From NCBI GenBank assembly GCA_002362595.1, contig DEUO01000164.1, positions 1,425-9,460 on the forward strand: a DNA stretch of 8,036 nucleotides. The letters are read 5' to 3'. The stretch is from Caryophanales bacterium UBA3260 (GTDB lineage Bacteria; Bacillota_I; Bacilli_A; RF39; UBA660). The translations under genes were made by a program, and so were the position numbers. The notes beneath the pieces were generated by a model. It was not told where the DNA came from. It saw only the letters and a list, made by a program, of their open reading frames with translations, and ran no database searches. This document shows positions 1 through 6,384 of the stretch, in pieces (within the stretch, counting starts at the first letter, position 1; each line of letters starts with the position of its first letter).

Positions 1-1754
1 ATATGCCATGTAATCCTCATATAGGTGGAAGTGCAAAAGGTATAGTAGTAAGAGAAATAGATGCCTTAGGCGGAATAATGGGTAAAATAGCAGATAAAAC
101 CCACCTTCAAATAAAAATGCTAAATAGCGCCAAAGGTCCAGCAGTTCAATCATTAAGAGCTCAGGGTGATAAAATAAAATATCCAGAAGAAATGTTAAAA
201 CATCTAAATTCATTAAATAGTCTTGAAATAAAAGAAGCAATGGTTGAAGACCTAATAGTCGAAAATAATAAAGTAAAAGGTGTTATCTTAGAAGATGGAA
301 CCAAAATAGAATCAAAAATAGTAATTCTAACTACAGGAACATACCTAAAAGCTGATATACTTGTGGGAAATACACGTACAAGAAAAGGTCCACACGGAGA
401 AAAACCATCTAACTATTTGAGCGACCGTTTAAAAGCTTATGGATTTCAAATAAAAAGATTAAAAACAGGTACTCCTCAAAGAATAGATCGCCAAACAATT
501 GATTTTTCCAAAACAAAACTAGAGCCAGGAGACGATAAACTATTAACATTCAGTTTCGATTTAGAACCATGTTACAAAATAGAAGACCAAGAACCTTGTT
601 ATTTAACCTATACAACAGCTAAAACTCATCAAATAATAAAAGACAATTTAAATAAATCAAGTATGTATGGTGCATTAGATGATATTACAGGAGTAGGACC
701 AAGATATTGTCCTTCAATTGAAGATAAAGTAGTAAGATTCAGTGATAAAGAAAGACATCAACTATTCTTAGAACCAGAAAGTAGATATTATGATGATATC
801 TATTTACAAGGATTCTCTACATCTATGCCTCCTGAAGTACAAGAACAAATGGTTCATAGCCTTCCAGGCCTAGAAAACGCTAAAATCTTAAAATATGGTT
901 ATGCTATTGAATATGATGCTATTTATCCAACTCAATTAAATGCTAGCTTAGAAACAAAAGTATTAGAAAACCTATATACTGCCGGTCAAATAAATGGTAC
1001 TAGTGGTTACGAAGAAGCAGCCTGTCAAGGACTTATGGCAGGAATTAATGCATCATTAAAATTAGAAGGAAAAGAACCATTAATCCTTAAAAGAAACGAA
1101 GCATATATAGGTGTCTTAATTGATGATTTAATAACAAAAGGTATTAGAGATCCATATCGTCTACTCACAAGTCGAGCAGAATTTAGATTACTACTAAGAA
1201 GCGATAACGCAGATTTAAGATTAAGAAGATATGGTTATCAAGTAGGTTTAATAAACGAAGAACAAATAAATAGATTAGAAAAAAAAGAACAAAATATTAA
1301 ATCACTTATAAACTTTATGAAAGAAACAAAATTAAAAATTACATCTAACATTAAAGAACTATTTGAAAAAGAAAACTACCAAGTACCTAATTCGTCTTTA
1401 AGTTTAGAACAATTAATAAAAAGACCAGAAATAACTATCGACTTTCTTAATAAATTAATCGAAATACCTTATTCAGACGAAATAAAAGAACAAGTAAGTA
1501 TAAATCTAAAATACGAAGGTTATATTGCAAAAGCGTATAAAGAATCAGAAAAAATGCTTAAATTAGAAAAAAAACAAATTCCAGAAGATATTGACTACGA
1601 TAAAATTAAAAATATTGCATCAGAAGCAAGACAAAAGCTAAAAGAAGTAAAACCTACTTCAATAGCTCAAGCAATAAGAATAAGTGGAGTAAATCCATCA
1701 GATATATCAATCATATCAGTATATTTAAAAAAGGAATATGGAAAAGATGAATAA
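1..1754 (+). CDS. mnmG: MnmG (GidA), tRNA uridine-5-carboxymethylaminomethyl modification enzyme, 5'-truncated by window edge
   Basis: MnmG is the FAD-dependent partner of MnmE. Together they install the (carboxymethyl)aminomethyl group at C5 of the wobble uridine (U34) of several tRNAs in the cytoplasm. The visible 583 residues begin at the family motif MPCNPHIGG, which aligns with about residue 45 of E. coli MnmG (from memory), so the ATG at 3 is internal and the N-terminal GxGxxG FAD loop lies left of the window. With about 45 missing residues the protein would be close to 629, the usual length. Recognisable blocks are VREIDALGG, KGPAV, LKTGTPQRID, GPRYCPSIEDK, GQINGTSGYEEAA, LTSRAEFRLLLR and the C-terminal MnmE-binding helices with YEGYIAK and ISGVNP. 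The two Cys positions noted in the family (about 47 and 277 in E. coli) are present, in MPCNP and GPRYCPS. It ends in TAA and overlaps rsmG by 8 nt. The identification is secure. Confidence 0.97.
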   Translation, partial: MPCNPHIGGSAKGIVVREIDALGGIMGKIADKTHLQIKMLNSAKGPAVQSLRAQGDKIKYPEEMLKHLNSLNSLEIKEAMVEDLIVENNKVKGVILEDGTKIESKIVILTTGTYLKADILVGNTRTRKGPHGEKPSNYLSDRLKAYGFQIKRLKTGTPQRIDRQTIDFSKTKLEPGDDKLLTFSFDLEPCYKIEDQEPCYLTYTTAKTHQIIKDNLNKSSMYGALDDITGVGPRYCPSIEDKVVRFSDKERHQLFLEPESRYYDDIYLQGFSTSMPPEVQEQMVHSLPGLENAKILKYGYAIEYDAIYPTQLNASLETKVLENLYTAGQINGTSGYEEAACQGLMAGINASLKLEGKEPLILKRNEAYIGVLIDDLITKGIRDPYRLLTSRAEFRLLLRSDNADLRLRRYGYQVGLINEEQINRLEKKEQNIKSLINFMKETKLKITSNIKELFEKENYQVPNSSLSLEQLIKRPEITIDFLNKLIEIPYSDEIKEQVSINLKYEGYIAKAYKESEKMLKLEKKQIPEDIDYDKIKNIASEARQKLKEVKPTSIAQAIRISGVNPSDISIISVYLKKEYGKDE

Positions 1755-2466
1755 AGAACAATTTATAATTGAACTAAAAAAATTAAATATAGAATTAACA
1801 GAAGATCAATTAAAAAAATTAGAAATATATTGTAACTATCTTTTAGAATATAATGAACATACTAATTTAACAGCAATAAAAGATAAAGAAGGAGTATATT
1901 TAAAACACTTTTATGATTCAATAACATTTATCAAAGCTTTAGATTTAAAAGAATATAAAACTCTTCTTGATATAGGTACAGGAGCCGGCTTCCCTGGTCT
2001 AGTATTAAAAATATTATACCCACATCTAGAAGTTACATTACTTGATTCAAATAATAAAAAAATAAAATTTCTAGAATCACTAATTACTAAATTAAATATA
2101 ACTGGTATTACTTTATATAATGGTCGAGCAGAAGATTATTGTAAACAAAAAAGAGAATATTTCGATATAGTAACTGGTAGAGCAGTAAGCAATATGAATA
2201 TTCTATCAGAAATATCATTACCATTTGTTAAATTAACTGGTTATTTCATAGCAATGAAAGGTCAAAATAAAGAAGAAATAGAAGATTCTAAAGATGCAAT
2301 ACAAATACTAGGTGGAAAAATCGAAAATATCATCAATTTTCTTTTACCAATCGAAGAAAGTGAAAGAAATATTATAAAAACAAAAAAGATATCAAACACA
2401 CCAAATGAGTATCCAAGACGCTACGAAAAAATCGTAAAGAACCCATTGAAAAAGAAAAGAAAATAA
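1747..2466 (+). CDS. rsmG: RsmG (GidB), 16S rRNA (guanine-527-N7)-methyltransferase
   Basis: RsmG is a class I SAM-dependent methyltransferase that makes m7G527 in the 530 loop of 16S rRNA; loss is known to give low-level streptomycin resistance. The Rossmann motif I DIGTGAGFPG is at residues 75-84, followed by LLDS (motif II region), a GRAED block, VTGRAV and the basic C-terminal YPRRY...KNPLKKK tail. I chose the second ATG. From it the protein begins MNKEQF, which lines up with the MNIEEF start of B. subtilis RsmG and gives the same length, 239 residues. The AGGA at 1732-1735 lies 11 nt upstream of this ATG, but only 2 nt upstream of the alternative ATG at 1738, too close to work well. The start overlaps the mnmG stop (8 nt), so translation is probably coupled. 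The mnmG-rsmG order is classic. Confidence 0.95.
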   Translation: MNKEQFIIELKKLNIELTEDQLKKLEIYCNYLLEYNEHTNLTAIKDKEGVYLKHFYDSITFIKALDLKEYKTLLDIGTGAGFPGLVLKILYPHLEVTLLDSNNKKIKFLESLITKLNITGITLYNGRAEDYCKQKREYFDIVTGRAVSNMNILSEISLPFVKLTGYFIAMKGQNKEEIEDSKDAIQILGGKIENIINFLLPIEESERNIIKTKKISNTPNEYPRRYEKIVKNPLKKKRK

Positions 2467-2500
2467 TGTATTATTAATAATAGAATATACTATAAAGATA

Positions 2501-2506
2501 AAGGGG
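2501..2506 (+). promoter_or_regulatory. Ribosome binding site of noc
   Basis: AAGGGG stands 8 nt before the ATG at 2515. No ATG, GTG or TTG occurs in frame between the rsmG stop and this ATG, so this site fixes the start and shows that the protein has no longer N-terminal extension. Confidence 0.75.
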
Positions 2507-2514
2507 CTGATTAC

Positions 2515-3927
2515 ATGAATCTAGAATCAGGAGTACTTCAAGTACATGTTGAAGATATAATACCTAATAGATTTCAACCACGCTTAAATTTTGATGAACA
2601 AGGTTTAAAAGAATTATCAGATTCTATAAAAGAGCACGGAATAATTCAACCTTTAGTATTAAGAAAACTAGGTGATAAGTACGAAATAATAGCTGGCGAA
2701 AGAAGATACAAAGCAGCACAAATGGCAGGACTTTCAACAGTACCAGCAGTTATTTCTAATATCGATGATAATAAATCAGCCGAAGTAGCATTAGTAGAAA
2801 ACGTTCAAAGAAGAGATTTAACTGCAATTGAAGAAGCTCGTTCATATAAGAGTTTATTAGATAAAGGTTATTTAACCCAAGAACAATTAGCTAAACGTAT
2901 GGGATTATCTCAACCTTCAATTGCTAATAAATTAAGATTATTAAATCTAGATGAAGAAGTACAACAAGCTTTATTAGAAGAAAAAATATCAGAAAGACAT
3001 GCTCGTACATTATTAACATTAAGTGATAAAGCAGCTCAAAGAGAATGGCTTCATCGTATAATAAACGAAAGATTAACAGTAAGACAATTAGATATGGAAT
3101 TAAAAAAATATCAGACCAATGATGATAGTGAAGATGAAGAAGGAATTCCTTTAGTATCAAATATGCCTAGCATAGAAGATATAAGAGCAAATGCAGTAGA
3201 TATTAGTATGGCAAATAAACCACAACCAGCACAAGCATCAGAACAACTAGAAACATTAGAAACACTTGATGATAATATATCAACACCGCCAGCAACACCG
3301 TTTCCAACTTTTGATGTAAATCAACAACAATTGAATAATAATTTTACTCCAGCCACAAGTGTTCCTGAGTTTAATATAACTTCACCAAATTCTGCTAGTA
3401 CATTATATCCAGAAATAACCTCACCAGAACCAACAGAAAATAAATTCTTTAATAATAGCGGATTTAATATATTTGATACTAATCAAAATAGCAGTATAAA
3501 TCCGTTAAATATGAATAAAAATAATAATGAGTTAGAAATATTTGATAATCCTACTTTAACTCCACAACCTGAAACAATACAACAACCAGAAGTAGAAAGT
3601 CCAATAAAACCTGAACCATTTAATAATAATTTTAATAATTTAGATTTAAATTCAAATAATAGATTCTTTACTTCACCAACTATAAACAATGAAGTAACAA
3701 TTCCTGAACCAGAAGAAAAAGAGATAGATCCAATGGATGCTGTAGCAAAATTAGAAAATCCTTCATTAAAAGATACTCCAACGGGTAAAATGGATCTTAA
3801 AGATGCCATAGCATTCATGCGTAAAAATATTGAATCGCTAGGAGAAAAAGGATTCTATATAGATGTTGAAGAAATAGATTTTGATAGTAATTATCAAATA
3901 ACAATGCGTATTCATAAAGATAATTAA
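2515..3927 (+). CDS. noc: ParB-family nucleoid occlusion protein, Noc-like, with long disordered insert
   Basis: Noc is a ParB-like CTP-dependent DNA clamp that marks the chromosome and blocks division-septum assembly over the nucleoid. Domains in order: ParB N-terminal CTP-binding domain (about 8-100) with AGERRYKAA at 60-68 and ENVQRRDL at 95-102; central helix-turn-helix (about 121-145, TQEQLAKRMGLSQPSIANKL); remainder of the DNA-binding domain with ISERHARTLL to about 200; a low-complexity segment at about 201-425; and a C-terminal dimerisation domain (426-470) resembling the end of B. subtilis Noc. Place in the operon (directly after rsmG) is also that of noc. The Noc rather than ParB assignment is supported by Q133, K139 and R161 at positions known to set NBS versus parS specificity; the fourth position is N144. 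Two oddities: 470 residues against about 280 in the family, and no N-terminal amphipathic membrane-targeting helix. A general ParB with Noc-like specificity remains possible. Confidence 0.88.
   Translation: MNLESGVLQVHVEDIIPNRFQPRLNFDEQGLKELSDSIKEHGIIQPLVLRKLGDKYEIIAGERRYKAAQMAGLSTVPAVISNIDDNKSAEVALVENVQRRDLTAIEEARSYKSLLDKGYLTQEQLAKRMGLSQPSIANKLRLLNLDEEVQQALLEEKISERHARTLLTLSDKAAQREWLHRIINERLTVRQLDMELKKYQTNDDSEDEEGIPLVSNMPSIEDIRANAVDISMANKPQPAQASEQLETLETLDDNISTPPATPFPTFDVNQQQLNNNFTPATSVPEFNITSPNSASTLYPEITSPEPTENKFFNNSGFNIFDTNQNSSINPLNMNKNNNELEIFDNPTLTPQPETIQQPEVESPIKPEPFNNNFNNLDLNSNNRFFTSPTINNEVTIPEPEEKEIDPMDAVAKLENPSLKDTPTGKMDLKDAIAFMRKNIESLGEKGFYIDVEEIDFDSNYQITMRIHKDN
3115..3789 (+). other. 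Intrinsically disordered, Asn/Pro/Phe-rich segment inside Noc-like protein
   Basis: Residues about 201-425 have no recognisable fold. They start with an acidic patch (DDSEDEEG) and continue with runs such as NNNF, FFNNSGFNIF, NKNNNEL and FNNNFNNL, interspersed with Pro-rich pieces (TPPATPFP, TSPEPTE, PEPEEKE). By hand I count about 34 Asn and 13 Phe here, only one Tyr, no Trp or Cys and few Lys/Arg, so the segment is acidic. The reading frame stays open and a conserved C-terminal domain follows, so this is an in-frame linker and not a frameshift artefact. Confidence 0.8.
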
Positions 3928-3930
3928 ACT

Positions 3931-3970
3931 AAAACTAGTAGAAAAAAATCTACTAGTTTTTATATTATAT
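3931..3970. terminator. Bidirectional intrinsic terminator between noc and the PBP gene
   Basis: A perfect 12-bp inverted repeat (3931-3942 with 3949-3960, AAAACTAGTAGA and its complement) encloses a six-base loop of A. It begins 3 nt after the noc stop and runs into a T-rich tail, TTTTTATATT. On the minus strand the same hairpin lies 14 nt beyond the PBP stop, is followed by TTTTAGTTTAATTA and has a six-U loop. It can therefore end both convergent transcripts. Confidence 0.88.
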
Positions 3971-3974
3971 AAAA

Positions 3975-5924
3975 CTAACTTTCATTCATTTCTCTATAAA
4001 CAACTTCTGTATCCTTATTATTATTTTCACTACCATATACATAATAAAATATTGAAGTATGCTTTAAATCATCAGTTGGTTCCCCTGTAATAGCATGTAA
4101 AGGAACCCCAACCACATTTTTAGGCATTTCAAACCACTTTTTCTCTCTATCAATACTCTCTATAGTATCAACCCATATACTCTTAGAAATAGCCCCATCT
4201 TTAACCTTTAACTCCTTATTATCATCATACCCATTCCATACCAACATTAAAGTATTAGCATCATATCCTACCATCCAACAATCACTACCAGAAGAACCAG
4301 TCTTAATAGCATACTTACTACTTATCTTAGAAGCCGCACTTATTACCGTAGGAGTATTATAATCAATAAAACTAGAATTATAAGTACTTGTCATCATCTC
4401 ATTTAAAATATACGTATATGATTCATTTAAAACAAGTTCATCATTATTCTTCTTTTCATATAATACATTATCATTTACATCTGTTACTTTATTAATAAAA
4501 GTAATATCTCTTTTAATTCCTCCACTAGCTAAAGTATTATAACCCCTAGCAAAATCTATCATACTTATTTCTGAAGTTCCTAAAGCTAACGAAGGATTAG
4601 CTTGTAATTCTGTCTCTATCCCCATTCTTTTTGCTGTCTTAACAAGAGTATCTTCTCCTAAAAACAAATGAGTCTTAACTGCATAAATATTATCTGAATA
4701 AGCAAGAGCAGCAGACATAGTTATATTTTTATTACCATATTTATTATTATAATTAGCAGGAGAATAACTATTATTAGTTGAAAACATAAAAGTAGTTGGT
4801 TCAGATAAGAATGTAGAACTAGATACCATTCCATTTTCTAAAGCTGCATAGTACAAAAAGGGTTTTATTGCACTACCAACTTGTCTTTTACTACTAATAG
4901 CTCTATTATATTGACTCTTAGAATAATCAAGTCCTCCAGATAAAGCCATTATACCTCCAGTATTAGGATTAATAATAATACTAGCGACTTGCATATCATT
5001 ATTATTATTCATATATTTATGTATATTATCTTCCATTATCTTTTGAATATCTAAATTTAATGAAGTATATATCTTTATACCTCCTGATTCTATTAAAGAT
5101 TCAGGAACTTCTTGTAAACTTTTCAATTCCTGATATACAGCATCTTGATAATACATTAACATCATTAAATTAGTATCATCTTTCTTGCCATATATATCAA
5201 CTTTATTAGCAAACAACTTATCATATTGTCCATCAGTAATATAATTATTCTTATACATTAAATTAGCAATTAAATAACCTCTATCTATAGCTTTTTCATA
5301 ATCAGTAACAGGGTTATATTTATTAGGAGCCTTAGGAATACCTGCAAGAATTACACTTTCTTCTAAAGTCAAATCCATCGCATCTTTATTAAAATAATAA
5401 TGACTAGCATTTTCTATTCCATAATTACCTTGTCCAAAATTAATTGTATTTAAATATCCTTCAAGTATTTCATCTTTACTATATTGAACTTCTAATCTTA
5501 TAGTTAAAAGAGCTTCTTCTAATTTTCTTTTCCATGTCTTATCAAAATCTAAATACATATTTTTAATATATTGTTGACTTATTGTTGAAGCTCCTTGAGA
5601 TAAACTTCTTGTCGTAATATTAGTATATAAAGCTTTTATAATTCTTAAAATATCAAACCCTTTATGTTTATAAAAATTCTTATCTTCAGTACTTATAACA
5701 GCATCTTTTAAATAAGGAGATATTTCATCTAAAGATACCCAATTATTATTCCCAGATCCTTGATATATAATATTATTACTATCATCATAAATATAAATTT
5801 GGTTAGCATTTTTAATATCTAATTTAGGACTAAAATAAGCATAAGTATATAATCCTATAATACTTAAAATACCTAAAATAAAACAAATAATTAATAACTT
5901 AATAACTCTTTTCAATCTTTTCAT
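3975..5924 (-). CDS. Class A penicillin-binding protein (bifunctional glycosyltransferase/transpeptidase, PBP1A family)
   Basis: This enzyme polymerises lipid II into glycan strands and cross-links the stem peptides on the outer face of the membrane. Residues are numbered from the upstream ATG at 5936. A short basic tail (KRLKR) leads into one membrane segment at about 11-35. The GT51 glycosyltransferase domain (about 60-240) shows EDKNFYKHKG at 84-93 with catalytic Glu84, GASTISQQ at 115-122, KRKLEE with Glu140, and KDEILEGYLNTINFGQGNYG. The transpeptidase domain has all three motifs: SAIK (Ser355 nucleophile, Lys358), SDN (414-416) and KTG (545-547). No PASTA or other accessory domain is visible. 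I prefer the ATG at 5924 (649 residues) because GGGTG lies 5 nt before it, whereas the ATG at 5936 (653 residues) has no purine-rich site upstream. The gene is monocistronic as seen here, convergent with noc and divergent from the DUF1934 gene. It shows that the organism makes peptidoglycan, which excludes a true Mollicute. Confidence 0.95.
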   Translation of the reverse strand: MKRLKRVIKLLIICFILGILSIIGLYTYAYFSPKLDIKNANQIYIYDDSNNIIYQGSGNNNWVSLDEISPYLKDAVISTEDKNFYKHKGFDILRIIKALYTNITTRSLSQGASTISQQYIKNMYLDFDKTWKRKLEEALLTIRLEVQYSKDEILEGYLNTINFGQGNYGIENASHYYFNKDAMDLTLEESVILAGIPKAPNKYNPVTDYEKAIDRGYLIANLMYKNNYITDGQYDKLFANKVDIYGKKDDTNLMMLMYYQDAVYQELKSLQEVPESLIESGGIKIYTSLNLDIQKIMEDNIHKYMNNNNDMQVASIIINPNTGGIMALSGGLDYSKSQYNRAISSKRQVGSAIKPFLYYAALENGMVSSSTFLSEPTTFMFSTNNSYSPANYNNKYGNKNITMSAALAYSDNIYAVKTHLFLGEDTLVKTAKRMGIETELQANPSLALGTSEISMIDFARGYNTLASGGIKRDITFINKVTDVNDNVLYEKKNNDELVLNESYTYILNEMMTSTYNSSFIDYNTPTVISAASKISSKYAIKTGSSGSDCWMVGYDANTLMLVWNGYDDNKELKVKDGAISKSIWVDTIESIDREKKWFEMPKNVVGVPLHAITGEPTDDLKHTSIFYYVYGSENNNKDTEVVYREMNES

Positions 5925-5962
5925 TTTAACACCCATTAATTATTATGTAATAAACAAATAAA

Positions 5963-5968
5963 ATTATA
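5963..5968 (-). promoter_or_regulatory. Possible -10 element for the PBP gene
   Basis: Read on the minus strand this is a perfect TATAAT about 40 nt upstream of the ATG at 5924. No good -35 hexamer is present at 17 bp (CATATT). In DNA this AT-rich the hexamer alone is weak evidence. An alternative reading pairs TTGCAC (5975-5970) with TATTAC (5952-5947). Confidence 0.4.
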
Positions 5969-5989
5969 AGTGCAAAGAATAAAATAATA

Positions 5990-5998
5990 TGTTATAAT
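5990..5998 (+). promoter_or_regulatory. Extended -10 promoter for the DUF1934-argS operon
   Basis: TGTTATAAT is an extended -10 element (TGn followed by the perfect TATAAT at 5993-5998). The -35 position at 17 bp holds only GTGCAA, which is acceptable for an extended -10 promoter. Transcription would begin near 6005, leaving a leader of roughly 15-20 nt that contains just the ribosome binding site, so there is no space for a T-box or other riboswitch ahead of this argS operon. Confidence 0.6.
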
Positions 5999-6007
5999 CA
6001 CACGCAT

Positions 6008-6015
6008 AAGGAGGT
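6008..6015 (+). promoter_or_regulatory. Strong ribosome binding site of the DUF1934 gene
   Basis: AAGGAGGT is a near-perfect complement to the 16S rRNA 3' end, 6 nt before the ATG at 6022. It is the best Shine-Dalgarno in the window and settles the start of this small gene. Confidence 0.88.
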
Positions 6016-6021
6016 CTATAT

Positions 6022-6384
6022 ATGAAGAAATTTATTACTTTAAATTTATATAAAGAACAAGCTAAAAATCGGCGAAAAATAGAATATAGTAATATTCCTT
6101 GTATATATACTAATAATACATATACAATGATTTTAGATGATATAAAAACAAGTATTAATGAAGACCTACTTATAAGAGAAAATAATGAATTTAGATTTAA
6201 TTTAGACATAAAAAATAAAACTGCAATATATTTATTAAAAGAAAAAAATGTATCATTTGACATTAAAATAGAAAAAATAAATATAAAAAAAGAAAAATCT
6301 AATATAATATTAGAGTATAAGCTAGAGTCTGATGAAGAAAAAACAATAATAGAAATAATAGAAAAGGAAGAGAAAAATGTGTAG
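6022..6384 (+). CDS. DUF1934 family protein (YwiB-like), function unknown
   Basis: This is a small 120-residue protein with no signal peptide or membrane segment, rich in Lys, Glu, Ile and Asn. Alternating hydrophobic strands (FITLNL, CIYTNNTYTMIL, EFRFNLDI, TAIYLLKE, SFDIKIEKINI, NIILEYKL) suggest an all-beta fold. This fits the calycin-like beta-barrel described for DUF1934; B. subtilis YwiB has about 142 residues. The family call rests mainly on size, this beta pattern and its place: as in B. subtilis ywiB-argS it sits directly upstream of argS. Here its final 8 nt overlap the argS start, so the two are co-translated. Its role is unknown; conserved linkage to argS suggests, but does not show, a connection to translation or arginine. 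It lacks any residue pattern I would call catalytic. The start is set by the strong AAGGAGGT. Confidence 0.72.
   Translation: MKKFITLNLYKEQAKNRRKIEYSNIPCIYTNNTYTMILDDIKTSINEDLLIRENNEFRFNLDIKNKTAIYLLKEKNVSFDIKIEKINIKKEKSNIILEYKLESDEEKTIIEIIEKEEKNV

Noticed and set aside
3..5. ATG at 3 as the true start of mnmG
   Set aside because: The protein enters in the middle of the conserved MPCNPHIGG block and lacks the FAD-binding N-terminus, so the gene begins left of the window.
1738..1740. ATG at 1738 as the rsmG start
   Set aside because: The AGGA is only 2 nt upstream, and the extra MEK is not in the B. subtilis protein, whose MNIEEF start matches the ATG at 1747.
2467..2514. Possible promoter for noc (TATACT at 2486-2491)
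   Set aside because: No acceptable -35 or extended -10 is present and such hexamers are expected by chance in this composition. The gap otherwise holds only the ribosome binding site.
2924..3160. Minus-strand open frame opposite noc
   Set aside because: Leu/Ile-rich translation that mirrors the noc coding strand, with no ribosome binding site or family resemblance.
3115..3789. Frameshift or gene fusion as cause of the long noc
   Set aside because: The frame is continuous, base composition matches the flanks, and the C-terminal domain is the one expected for Noc, so an expanded linker explains it better.
3483..3818. Minus-strand open frame opposite the noc linker
   Set aside because: Ser/Gly/Phe/Leu-rich mirror of the low-complexity Asn/Pro segment; no independent coding evidence.
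6005..6021. T-box or other riboswitch ahead of the argS operon
   Set aside because: The predicted leader is under about 20 nt and contains only the ribosome binding site.
5964..6263. Minus-strand open frame across the DUF1934 gene
   Set aside because: Antisense to a gene with a strong ribosome binding site and promoter; covers the divergent promoter region.
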